Shown: piece by piece, positions 27,898 to 35,624 of the stretch
Numbering within the stretch: position 1 is the stretch's first letter
Layout of the letters: every line of letters begins with the position of its first letter
Assembly: GCF_001457415.1 (NCBI RefSeq)
Contig: NZ_LN881724.1
Span: 1,984,001 to 2,048,000 of the forward strand
Reading direction: 5' to 3'
Origin: Gorillibacterium timonense
Lineage (GTDB): Bacteria; Bacillota; Bacilli; Paenibacillales; NBRC-103111
DNA length: 64,000 bases
Program-made: the position numbers and the translations under genes
Notes under the pieces: model-generated
What the model was told of the DNA's origin: nothing
Seen by the model: the letters and a program-made list of their open reading frames with translations, nothing else
Databases searched by the model: none

Positions 27898-28947
27898 ATG
27901 AGTAGGAGAAAGTATATCGGGATTATGGTTGCCACTCCCGGGCAGAGAACACAAGCCTTACAGACGTATTCTAAATACTTGCCTCCGAGTCTTCACATGT
28001 TTGCCTTTACGCCTTCCTCGATCAAGCCGAATAAAAAGGGACTGCTGGCCCTTTCCTATGCGAACAAGGAGTTTAAACAGATATGGGTTCCTCTTCCCAA
28101 TGTTGTGTATAATCGCTGCTACAATTCGAAACGATCTCCCACTTCGAATGAAGACTTCAACCAGATTCCGCAGTTCAATCAAATCAATCATTTCAACAAA
28201 TTAGAGACGGACCTCATGCTTCGAGATGCCCATCTATCCGATTATTTGCCTGAAACCCTTCCCTATAGCTTTGAAAACCTTACTCGTATGCTTGCCCAAT
28301 ACCAAGCCATTTTTTTGAAACCAACCCTCGGATACAAAGGGCGTGGCGTATACCGAATCGAGCGGAAAGCCCCTCGGGAACTTCATATTTCGCAGCATTA
28401 TCATGACCCGTTCCTCATTCTTATGGACCCATCTCAGTTCGAGCTAGAAATCAACAAGCTTCTTGGATCGAACGAGTATTTGATTCAACAAGAAATATCG
28501 CTGCTCCAGTTGGACGGTAAGCAGGTTGATATTCGGGTACTCGTTCAGAAAAGCGGGTTCGGGCAATGGGGAGTGACAAATTCCGTCTGCCGAATCGCTC
28601 ATGACGGCCTCTTTAATACGAGTATGTGCAGGAGCGTATCTTCTGCGGATGAAAAGCTGCAAGAGTCATTATCCAAAGAAGCCACTCCCATCCTGCTAAA
28701 TAAACTCGAAGAAACTAGCTTGTTAACCGCTTCGAGTATCGAACAGCAAGGCGGGTTGCATCTCGGTGAAATTTCCGTCGATTTTGGAGTGAATTCCGAT
28801 GGGGATTTCAAGATAATTGAGGTGAATGGTTTTCCGCAAAAAAACATCTATAAGCGGCAGAAGCAATCCCGATCCGTCTATCAGAATCCGATTGCTTATG
28901 CGGCATATCTGCTGTCTCACGGCCGTAACCGTTCAGTCAAGCCCTGA
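27898..28947 (+). CDS. YheC/YheD family spore-coat-associated ATP-grasp protein
   Basis: This is a 349-residue protein of the YheC/D family, whose Bacillus members are forespore- or coat-associated and have an ATP-grasp fold. Visible features are the N-terminal 'YIGIMVATPG', 'ATP-grasp' strands around 'IFLKPTLGYKGRGVYRIER', and the metal-binding end 'KIIEVNGFPQKN'. It is divergent from the collagen-like gene, so both may be spore-surface genes. Its ligation substrate is unknown. A terminator follows. Confidence 0.88.
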   Translation: MSRRKYIGIMVATPGQRTQALQTYSKYLPPSLHMFAFTPSSIKPNKKGLLALSYANKEFKQIWVPLPNVVYNRCYNSKRSPTSNEDFNQIPQFNQINHFNKLETDLMLRDAHLSDYLPETLPYSFENLTRMLAQYQAIFLKPTLGYKGRGVYRIERKAPRELHISQHYHDPFLILMDPSQFELEINKLLGSNEYLIQQEISLLQLDGKQVDIRVLVQKSGFGQWGVTNSVCRIAHDGLFNTSMCRSVSSADEKLQESLSKEATPILLNKLEETSLLTASSIEQQGGLHLGEISVDFGVNSDGDFKIIEVNGFPQKNIYKRQKQSRSVYQNPIAYAAYLLSHGRNRSVKP

Positions 28948-28991
28948 GCCTGAGATCATGCACCACTGGAAAGCCCACTCATTCGGTTAAG

Positions 28992-29029
28992 AAAAAGACT
29001 CCCCCGCATCACCGGGTGGAGTCTTCCTT
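28992..29029. terminator. bidirectional terminator
   Basis: AAGACTCC pairs with GGAGTCTT around a GC-rich centre, with A-rich and T-rich flanks, between the convergent YheC/D and methyltransferase genes. Confidence 0.8.
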
Positions 29030-29049
29030 CAATTTACTTATCGGTTTGT

Positions 29050-29646
29050 TTATCGTTTGGCATAAGAGCCGCTTTTCTTCTCGGCGATAAACACATAGTA
29101 ACCGTCCTGTTCATGAATTCTCACCCCTCCGAAGGTGGAGATAAGCTTGTTCTTATACCAATCCTTGCGCTTTGTAACCATGATCATCTGTCCGCCGAGC
29201 TTCAAGCGATTGAAGCCCTTCTCGATAAACCCCTTGGCCACGCTGAAATCCGTATGGTAAGGAGGGTTGGACAATATCTTCGTAAATCCAAACTCCGGAA
29301 CGGAAGCTAATCCGTCGCTGACATACATTCGGATTCCCGCAACCCCGTTTCGTTCTGCATTGGCGGTAGCCATCTCTACGGCCAGGGGATTCACATCCGC
29401 CATCACGACGCGCTCCGCTCCAATTTGTTTAGCCGCCGTGATCCCGACAACGCCGTAGCCGCACCCTAGATCCAGAACGAGATCATCCGGTTGAAACTCG
29501 GTAACGGACAGCATCGCCAGCGTTCCAAGATCAATTCTTTGTGGCGAAAACAATTCCTGCGATGTATCGAAGCATAGATTTTCATTTCCGATTGTTGCTT
29601 GAATCATCCGGTAAACCTGCTTTCTAATGGGAGAATGAACTCGCAA
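29050..29646 (-). CDS. class I SAM-dependent methyltransferase, RsmC/YbxB-like
   Basis: This 198-residue cytosolic methyltransferase has motif I 'LDLGCGYGVVGI', an acidic motif 'VMADVNPLAVEMA' and the 'NPPYHTD' catalytic motif typical of N-methylation of bases in RNA (MTS small-domain family, RsmC-like). B. subtilis YbxB is a short relative. It lacks the duplicated N-terminal domain of Escherichia coli RsmC. The first 13 residues may be untranslated if ATG codon 14 is used. The target RNA is unknown. Confidence 0.88.
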   Translation of the reverse strand: MRVHSPIRKQVYRMIQATIGNENLCFDTSQELFSPQRIDLGTLAMLSVTEFQPDDLVLDLGCGYGVVGITAAKQIGAERVVMADVNPLAVEMATANAERNGVAGIRMYVSDGLASVPEFGFTKILSNPPYHTDFSVAKGFIEKGFNRLKLGGQMIMVTKRKDWYKNKLISTFGGVRIHEQDGYYVFIAEKKSGSYAKR

Positions 29647-29798
29647 AAGAGGTAAAGGGGAGAATACACCTCTTTATAATACCTTTTTCCAGAAGGGGAT
29701 GAAATGCTAAATCATCAGCAGCCCTACGAGTTGCATTTTCCCATATCTTGATGTATGCTCGAAGTGAAGCCACTTACATAAAGGAGGTTCATTACAAT

Positions 29799-30398
29799 AT
29801 GTCAGCCAACTTTTCTGAAGCATTGAAAACCAGAAGATCCGTTTATGGAATCAGCAAAGATATTCCGGTATCCGAAGCACGAATTGAAGAAGTCATCGGG
29901 GAAGCCGTCAAACATACTCCTTCCGCATTTAACTCGCAAAGCGCTCGCGTGGTCGTCTTGTTCGGAGAGCAGCATGATAAGCTGTGGACGATCGTCAAGG
30001 AAACACTCCGCAAGATCGTTCCGGCGGATAACTTCTCTTCCACGGAACAGAAGCTTGCCTCTTTTCAAAGCGGCTATGGTACGGTCTTGTTCTTCGAGGA
30101 TCAAGCCGTCGTCGAAGGTCTTCAGGAGCAATTCGCGCTATACAAAGATAATTTCCCAGTATGGTCGAATCAATCCTCCGGTATGCTCCAATTCGTTGTC
30201 TGGACCGCTCTTGCTGCGGAAGGCATCGGAGCGTCGCTCCAGCATTACAATCCATTGATCGATGACGAAGTCAAGCAAACCTGGAGCCTCCCTGCAAGCT
30301 GGAAGCTGATTGCACAGCTCCCCTTTGGCGCTCCTACTGCCGAGCCCGGCGACAAGGCGTTTAGCCCGGTGGAAGATCGTTTGAAGGTTTTTAAGTAA
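29799..30398 (+). CDS. nitroreductase family FMN oxidoreductase
   Basis: This 199-residue FMN-dependent oxidoreductase resembles Bacillus YdgI/YodC-like enzymes. The phosphate-binding 'KTRRSVYGI' starts the fold, 'HTPSAFNSQSARVVVLFG' is the second FMN contact, and 'AEGIGASLQHYNP' the C-terminal contact. ATG 29799 follows AAAGGAGG; an upstream in-frame ATG at 29748 has none. It stands alone with a terminator after it. Confidence 0.92.
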   Translation: MSANFSEALKTRRSVYGISKDIPVSEARIEEVIGEAVKHTPSAFNSQSARVVVLFGEQHDKLWTIVKETLRKIVPADNFSSTEQKLASFQSGYGTVLFFEDQAVVEGLQEQFALYKDNFPVWSNQSSGMLQFVVWTALAAEGIGASLQHYNPLIDDEVKQTWSLPASWKLIAQLPFGAPTAEPGDKAFSPVEDRLKVFK

Positions 30399-30480
30399 TG
30401 GATTTCATTTGACCGGATGGATGGGGATCCACCTAAAGCCGATTCCATCTGCAAGGCGATAGCTACTCTTCTTTATGTGA

Positions 30481-30511
30481 AAAGCTCCCGTATGAATGGG
30501 AGCTTTTTTTG
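30481..30511 (+). terminator. intrinsic terminator after nitroreductase region
   Basis: AAAGCTCCC/GGGAGCTTT stem with a 9-nt loop followed by seven Ts. Confidence 0.88.
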
Positions 30512-30650
30512 TATGGTCCGGGTATAGTTCAAGGTGGGCAGCCCGTTCCTTTGTGCATGCTGACAATGGAGTCGAGCTTCAATTCATTACGTACACAAAC
30601 CAATTAGTTAATCACATAAAGGATCTGATGAGCCGATCATTTTGATTTAG

Positions 30651-30674
30651 GTTACATAATCATTGTTATGTTAC
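30651..30674. promoter_or_regulatory. unassigned palindrome near the 3' end of the ECF operon
   Basis: GTTACATAATCATTGTTATGTTAC has 9-bp arms with one mismatch. It resembles a Fur/Zur-type AT-rich inverted repeat. It lies past the ECF fusion gene's 3' end, and no gene starting beside it was identified. Confidence 0.35.
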
Positions 30675-30698
30675 TTTTACGACAGAACTAGACTTCTT

Positions 30699-32456
30699 CT
30701 ACCCTTGAGCGTATATAAACAGAAGGAGAGCGCCGAGAGCCCCTACTATGAGAAGCAAGCCATCTTTCAACGATAATCGGTAAGCATAAGAGGGAGCAGC
30801 TTGCCTCTCCCCCATGTAACCTCTTGCTTCCAAAGCAAGAGCGGTCTGTTCCCCCATATGCAGAACGGACAGAAAGAAAGGAAGCATCAGGGGGCGGATG
30901 TCCTGAAGCTTCAACCAGCGGCTCCCTCTCTTCCCTGTCCTGCGAGTTTTGGCGATCTGCGCGTATTTCTTCCATTCTTCCCCGATGACCGCAATATATC
31001 GGAACAACAGCATGATCCCTAGGGAAACCGCCTCCACCGGAAAGCCCATTCTGCCAAGCGGCCGCAAGGTTTGAGTGAGCACGCTCCTCAATTGAAGCTG
31101 GCTCTGGGTCAAGGGAAGCAGCAAACCAAGCCACATAACGAGGTAGAGCTGAAATAGACGCCGGAAAGTCTCTCCCGCTTCCATGAACGAAAAGCCCACT
31201 CGTCCACCTAGAAAAGCAATGTCTCCGCCCTTCCATGTTAGGCCAGCCAAAATGGTCGAGAAAATGGCAAGCCATGCGTAGTAGCGGCTCAATCGGAACA
31301 TCGTTTTCGCCGGGACTTGAAAAACACGGATCACCGTTAGAGTGATCAGAAGGCCGATGGCGATGCCGCTCCATTCTCGCTGAAACCAGACGCCAAGTCC
31401 GAGCAGCATCGTGAAGCCCCATACGGCTCTCGGATCAAACTTCTTCATCCTCGATTCACGAGTGGGTTTGATCTCTTGGACCGTAGTTTTCTCAGTAGGA
31501 GCATCTTCACTTCTGCTAAGCGGAAGTAACGGCTCATTCACGATCAGGGCTAGCCCCATATCTGAATCAACGGGCTTCTCAAGAGAACGGTTTGGCCCCT
31601 TCTGCAGTAGAGCCTGAGCAAGATGATCCGCTGACTCCTGAAGAGAAGTTCCCAGACCGGGAAGATCAAACCCGGCCTCCCTAAGCCGATTTGCGAGCTG
31701 CATCGATTCGGGGACAGCCAAGCCTGCACGCCACAAATGACGGGGGTCTCGCCAAATGCTCTCCGGTGTTCCGTCAAAAACAAGCTTCCCCTGCTGAAGA
31801 ATGAGAACCCGATCTGCAATCGGGAGGAAATAATCCGCGTCATGACTGGCGATCAGGACGCCGCCTATGTGAGGTGACCGGAAGCTTTGGATGGCAGGGA
31901 GCAGCCGGTCTTTCCCCTCCGCATCCAATCCAGAGGTCGGCTCATCAAGAAGAAGCCAATTCGGCTCTAGGAGCAAGGTGCCAGCGAGGGCTAATCTCCG
32001 TTTCTGCCCGCCGCTTAAGGAAAATGGTGACCGGTTGAGGAAATCGTCTGTATCGGGAAGCCCCATTTCTCGAAGGACTTTTCTTATACGGTCCAACCGT
32101 TCCGCTAGGAGCGTTCGTTTCGTCCTCCATCCGAGACTGTAAGTGAGCTCGTCCAAGACGGAATCGGCAAACAGCTGCTGCTCCGGTTGCGGTCCCATAT
32201 ATCCGATGGAGCAATTCCCCATGAGTTGCTCCGCACACAAAAGACCTGATTCGGTTGGAGGTGTAACCGTTTGAACACAGCCTGAAAAAAGCGGAAGCAA
32301 ACCAGCGGCGGCAAGCAAAAGGGTCGATTTTCCGGCGCCGCATTCTCCAAGCAGGAGAGTGACTGTGCCCTTCTGAATATGGAGCTCTTTACCGGACAGG
32401 TCGAGAGCTATCTGATGATCCCGCTTGACGGTTATTCCATCTACCAACAAATCCAA
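30699..32456 (-). CDS. fused ECF transporter ATPase and T-component (EcfA-EcfT)
   Basis: This 585-residue protein joins two parts that are normally separate. Residues 1 to about 290 form an ABC ATPase with Walker A 'GECGAGKSTLL', signature 'FSLSGGQKRRL' and Walker B 'WLLLDEPTSGLD'. A linker of about 50 residues follows. Residues about 340-585 form an EcfT-like membrane protein with several hydrophobic helices and two coupling motifs, 'AKTRRTG' and 'ALEARGY'. It starts 3 bp after the preceding ATPase gene. With that ATPase and divergent bioY it should make a full energy-coupling-factor importer, probably for biotin. No frameshift or stop separates the halves. Confidence 0.9.
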   Translation of the reverse strand: MDLLVDGITVKRDHQIALDLSGKELHIQKGTVTLLLGECGAGKSTLLLAAAGLLPLFSGCVQTVTPPTESGLLCAEQLMGNCSIGYMGPQPEQQLFADSVLDELTYSLGWRTKRTLLAERLDRIRKVLREMGLPDTDDFLNRSPFSLSGGQKRRLALAGTLLLEPNWLLLDEPTSGLDAEGKDRLLPAIQSFRSPHIGGVLIASHDADYFLPIADRVLILQQGKLVFDGTPESIWRDPRHLWRAGLAVPESMQLANRLREAGFDLPGLGTSLQESADHLAQALLQKGPNRSLEKPVDSDMGLALIVNEPLLPLSRSEDAPTEKTTVQEIKPTRESRMKKFDPRAVWGFTMLLGLGVWFQREWSGIAIGLLITLTVIRVFQVPAKTMFRLSRYYAWLAIFSTILAGLTWKGGDIAFLGGRVGFSFMEAGETFRRLFQLYLVMWLGLLLPLTQSQLQLRSVLTQTLRPLGRMGFPVEAVSLGIMLLFRYIAVIGEEWKKYAQIAKTRRTGKRGSRWLKLQDIRPLMLPFFLSVLHMGEQTALALEARGYMGERQAAPSYAYRLSLKDGLLLIVGALGALLLFIYAQG

Positions 32457-32459
32457 GGA

Positions 32460-33308
32460 TCAGCTCTCCCTTCCGTTCTTCCTACCGCTCTTCCATTCCG
32501 CCAGTCTCTCCATGAACGCATCCACCGTGAGAGGAGGCGGAGTCAAATAAATTCCCCGATCCGCGAGGGCAAGTGCAAGCAGGACCGGATGCGGAGCTTG
32601 AAGGCCAAGCTGTTCACTGGCAGATTCCACACCGTTTCGACCATAAAAAAAATCGACCGCCGTGCCGTCATCGTTAACAGCCCCGCCCCGTAGAGAAATC
32701 ACCCGCTTCGCCTCGACAGCTTCCACCGGATTCTGGGTGCTCCAGACAACGGTTCGCCCTTCAGCGCACAGCGCAGAAGCCAAGTGGAGTACCCGTTTCG
32801 CCTCAAGCGGATCGAGATAGGCGGTCACTTCGTCAAACAAGAGCAGCCGGGCATCGAGAGCCAAGCCTCCGGCTATGGCGGCAAGCTGCTTTTGTCCGCT
32901 TGACAGGCTTCGCAGCGGCTGCTTTTCCAACCCGGTCAGGCCGCATTGGCGTAGCAGGTTCATGAGCTTTGCCTCTCTACAATCCGCAGGGACATCCGCT
33001 TGTTCAAGCGAGAATCGCAGATCCTCCTCCACCGTCTCTCCGAGCAGCTGCGCCTCGGGGTTCTGCAAGACTATCGCCTTCCGGCAAGCCTTTGACCAGC
33101 CGAAATCCAGCTCTCCGCTTGACAAAGGAAGCAACCCCGCCAAAACCTTCAGCAAGGTGCTCTTCCCACTGCCGTTGGTTCCAATGAGCGCAACAAATTC
33201 GCCGGGTACCAGCTGCAGATTCACCCCATCCAAAGCTAGCTGGATTCCGGTTCCATTACGAAAAGCGACACTCGCCTTATTCAAGAGTAACGGGTTCGGG
33301 TCCTTCAT
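32460..33308 (-). CDS. ECF transporter ATPase (EcfA-type)
   Basis: This is a 282-residue ABC ATPase with Walker A 'GTNGSGKSTLL', signature 'LSSGQKQLAAI', Walker B 'LLLFDEVTAYLD' and switch 'WSTQNPVEA', in which Gln stands where His is usual. It pairs with the ATPase half of the downstream fusion. ATG 33308 follows GGAGG with a 5-bp spacer; an earlier in-frame start at 33341 is less likely. It is divergent from bioY across 91 bp. Confidence 0.92.
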   Translation of the reverse strand: MKDPNPLLLNKASVAFRNGTGIQLALDGVNLQLVPGEFVALIGTNGSGKSTLLKVLAGLLPLSSGELDFGWSKACRKAIVLQNPEAQLLGETVEEDLRFSLEQADVPADCREAKLMNLLRQCGLTGLEKQPLRSLSSGQKQLAAIAGGLALDARLLLFDEVTAYLDPLEAKRVLHLASALCAEGRTVVWSTQNPVEAVEAKRVISLRGGAVNDDGTAVDFFYGRNGVESASEQLGLQAPHPVLLALALADRGIYLTPPPLTVDAFMERLAEWKSGRKNGRES

Positions 33309-33357
33309 GATAACCTCCAGCATCGATGTTTCGTAAGACAAGAATAGCGGGATATGC

Positions 33358-33363
33358 TATAAT
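33358..33363 (+). promoter_or_regulatory. bioY -10 element
   Basis: A perfect TATAAT lies 37 bp upstream of the bioY start. A good -35 is not visible at 17 bp. No BirA-type operator (TTGTTAAC-like halves) was seen. Confidence 0.45.
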
Positions 33364-33399
33364 CACGGCGACTCTTCCGTGAAAGGATGCGTGAACCGC

Positions 33400-33990
33400 A
33401 TGAAGCAAAATCAAACACCGCCTGTACGCGCAATCGCTTATGTTGCGCTGTTCGCGGCGATATTTGTGGTGCTCAGCGCCGTTACCATTCCGCTTGGCTT
33501 CACACCTGTGCCGATATCGCTGCAAACCTTGGCCATCCTGCTCACCGGAGCGATGATCGGAGGAGGCTATGCCTTTCTTTCCATTGGCATCGTCCTTGTT
33601 CTGACTCTGCTTGGCTTCCCTCTGCTGCATGGCGCAGGAGGGCTCTCGTTCATTCTTGGACCGACAGGCGGCTTTATCTGGATGTTCCCCATCTCCGCCT
33701 TCGTAACGGGCCGCCTTGTTTCCCGAATTCAGGGGAACGGTCCCTTCTCGGTCGTCCTGATGGCTGCGGCGATGATCGTTGGCAGCGGGCTCGTCTATTT
33801 GACCGGAGTTCCTTGGTATGCCCACTTGGCAGGAATATCCCTTGGCAAAGCTTTCGCGCTCGTCTGCGTTCCTTTTATACCCGGTGACTTGATCAAGGTG
33901 GGGGCCGCCGTACTCATCACGGCCACGGTGCGCAAGCTGAATCTGCTGCCTCGGCTGTCCGCTCAGGATCAAGTCGTACCTCTTGATTAA
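33400..33990 (+). CDS. bioY: biotin transporter S-component BioY
   Basis: This 196-residue membrane protein with about six helices binds biotin for an ECF importer. The family signature 'FTPVPISLQTLAILLTGA' is clear, with 'GAGGLSFILGPTGGFIWMFP' in the next segment. It is encoded divergently from an ATPase and an ATPase/T-component fusion, so together they would make a dedicated BioMNY-like system. Starts at GTG 33379 or 33391 are possible; ATG 33400 is the conserved position. Confidence 0.93.
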   Translation: MKQNQTPPVRAIAYVALFAAIFVVLSAVTIPLGFTPVPISLQTLAILLTGAMIGGGYAFLSIGIVLVLTLLGFPLLHGAGGLSFILGPTGGFIWMFPISAFVTGRLVSRIQGNGPFSVVLMAAAMIVGSGLVYLTGVPWYAHLAGISLGKAFALVCVPFIPGDLIKVGAAVLITATVRKLNLLPRLSAQDQVVPLD

Positions 33991-34018
33991 CCTGAAATTG
34001 TCATCACTCGCAACCGGC

Positions 34019-34621
34019 CTATTCCTTCTCTTGGGGATTGCCGGTTGTTTCATTCTTCAGAGGCAGAAGCTTGACCATATGGTAATACACCTGATGGTCC
34101 AAGAGCATTCGTTCCCCATCCTTCTGATAGCCCAATGAGCGGTACAGGGCTTCCGCTTTCGGTTTGTCCTGGGATACGAGCAGCGAAGCCTTCCGGTACT
34201 GTCGCTGGGCTGCCTCCGCTTCGAAATCGCGGATAAGCTCCGTACCGATCCCTTTCCCCCGAGCCTCCGCTGAAACCGCAAGAGAATCGAGGTAGAACTC
34301 ATCTTCGCATGCCTCTGCCGGAAAAGCTTCCAGAGCTTGCGGACTCATCTCCCGCAGGTGAGCCAGAAGCGGAGCATCTAGCGTCGAACCATGCTCTCCT
34401 GGGTACATGAGCGCCATCCCGGTTACACGGCCATTATCGACAGCCACACGGATATTCTCATAACTGAGCCGGTTGCCCGGACGAAGAAACCAGTCCTCTA
34501 CCGCTCGCAAGGCATGCTCCGGAGATTCGGTTCCGGTTAAATACAAGGCGATATCATCAATCGCGTCCAGGATAAGGGAACTCACCCAAGGCGCGTCATC
34601 TCGAACAGCAGCACGAATCAT
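34019..34621 (-). CDS. GNAT family N-acetyltransferase
   Basis: This is a 200-residue acyl-CoA-dependent acetyltransferase. The acetyl-CoA loop is 'LAVSAEARGKGIGTELIRD' and the C-terminal 'AEALYRSLGYQ' is typical. ATG 34621 follows GGGAGG, chosen over an upstream start at 34708 that would read through a hairpin. The substrate is unknown. A terminator-like hairpin lies directly in its leader. Confidence 0.9.
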   Translation of the reverse strand: MIRAAVRDDAPWVSSLILDAIDDIALYLTGTESPEHALRAVEDWFLRPGNRLSYENIRVAVDNGRVTGMALMYPGEHGSTLDAPLLAHLREMSPQALEAFPAEACEDEFYLDSLAVSAEARGKGIGTELIRDFEAEAAQRQYRKASLLVSQDKPKAEALYRSLGYQKDGERMLLDHQVYYHMVKLLPLKNETTGNPQEKE

Positions 34622-34637
34622 GTCATCCTCCCAATGA

Positions 34638-34680
34638 AAAAAGCACGTTTCAGACGTGCTTGGTCTCTCCTCCAGTATAG
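34638..34680 (-). promoter_or_regulatory. promoter -10 and terminator-like hairpin in the GNAT leader
   Basis: On the minus strand TATACT (34675-34680) is followed by AAGCACGT-CTGA-AACGTGCTTTTTT, a stem with a T run, ending about 10 bp before the Shine-Dalgarno. This looks like a transcription attenuator, though it may be a terminator for an upstream transcript. Confidence 0.45.
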
Positions 34681-34722
34681 CTTGTCGGCTCGCTTCTTGC
34701 ATCTGCACTCAAGACAGTGGGA

Positions 34723-34758
34723 TTGTTCCTTGTCCTTGTCCTTGTCCTTATCCTCATC
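34723..34758. repeat. short CCTTGT hexamer repeat
   Basis: CCTTGT is repeated three times and followed by the variants CCTTAT and CCTCAT, just before the ribosome site of the hydrolase gene. It is outside the coding sequence as called. Confidence 0.5.
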
Positions 34759-34775
34759 AACAAGGAGGTTCTCCT

Positions 34776-35624
34776 ATGAAGTGGAAGGTATCCTGCATCC
34801 AGATGACGATTGCCTTCGGTCAACCCGAAGCGAATTACGCGAAAGCGGAAGAAATGATCCGATTGGCCGCAGCAGCAAATGCCTGTGAGCGCGGAAATGG
34901 AAACTCCTCTTTGGATCGTGAAACCGGAGAATCTTGCGCTTCCCTCTTCCTGCTGCCAGAGCTGTGGACGACCGGTTATGATCTGCCCCGTTTGTCTGTC
35001 ATAGCGGACCCGGAGGGCGACCAAACGATTGCTTTCTTAAGCTCACTTGCTCGGACCTATCAGACCACCGTGATTGGCGGCTCCTATGCTCGGCTAACGG
35101 CGAATGGAATCTACAACTCCATGCCGTTCATTGATCGTGATGGGCGATTATTGGGTCATTATGATAAGCTGCATCTCTTCGGGCTCATGAACGAGCCCAG
35201 CTATCTGAAGCCGGGAAGCCATAAAGGACTGTTCCAGTTGGACGGCATCGTCAGCGCGGGCGTCATCTGTTACGACATCCGGTTTCCCGAATGGATCCGG
35301 GCGCACGTGCTTGCAGGCGCTGAGGTGCTGTTCGTTGCTGCAGAATGGCCTGACGTCCGCTTGGAGCATTGGCGTGCATTGTTGATCGCGCGGGCCATTG
35401 AGAACCAATGCTACGTGATCGCCTGCAATCGGGCCGGAATAGACCCAGACAACCGATTCGCCGGGCATTCGCTCATCATTGATCCATGGGGCGAAGTGAT
35501 CGCCGAAGCCGGGCTGGATGAAGAGGTGCTTACGGCGATCATCGATCTGAATCGGGTTAAGGAAGCCCGCTCACGCATTCCCGTCTTCAAAGATCGCCGT
35601 CCCGATTGCTATACCAAATCTTAA
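34776..35624 (+). CDS. carbon-nitrogen hydrolase (omega-amidase/MtnU-like)
   Basis: This 282-residue nitrilase-superfamily amidase has the Glu-Lys-Cys triad visible: Glu in 'LLPELWTTGYD', Lys in 'HYDKLHLFG' and Cys in 'AGVICYDIRFPEW'. Its closest character is to MtnU/YafV-type omega-amidases, which hydrolyse 2-oxoglutaramate or 2-oxosuccinamate. ATG 34776 follows AAGGAGG; an upstream in-frame ATG at 34656 would translate the CCTTGT repeat. The gene converges with a lipoprotein gene and their 3' ends overlap by 4 bp. Confidence 0.92.
   Translation: MKWKVSCIQMTIAFGQPEANYAKAEEMIRLAAAANACERGNGNSSLDRETGESCASLFLLPELWTTGYDLPRLSVIADPEGDQTIAFLSSLARTYQTTVIGGSYARLTANGIYNSMPFIDRDGRLLGHYDKLHLFGLMNEPSYLKPGSHKGLFQLDGIVSAGVICYDIRFPEWIRAHVLAGAEVLFVAAEWPDVRLEHWRALLIARAIENQCYVIACNRAGIDPDNRFAGHSLIIDPWGEVIAEAGLDEEVLTAIIDLNRVKEARSRIPVFKDRRPDCYTKS

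Noticed and set aside
33309-33399. BirA operator in the bioY/ecfA intergenic region
   Set aside because: The expected TTGTTAAC-type half-sites with 14-16 bp spacing were not found.
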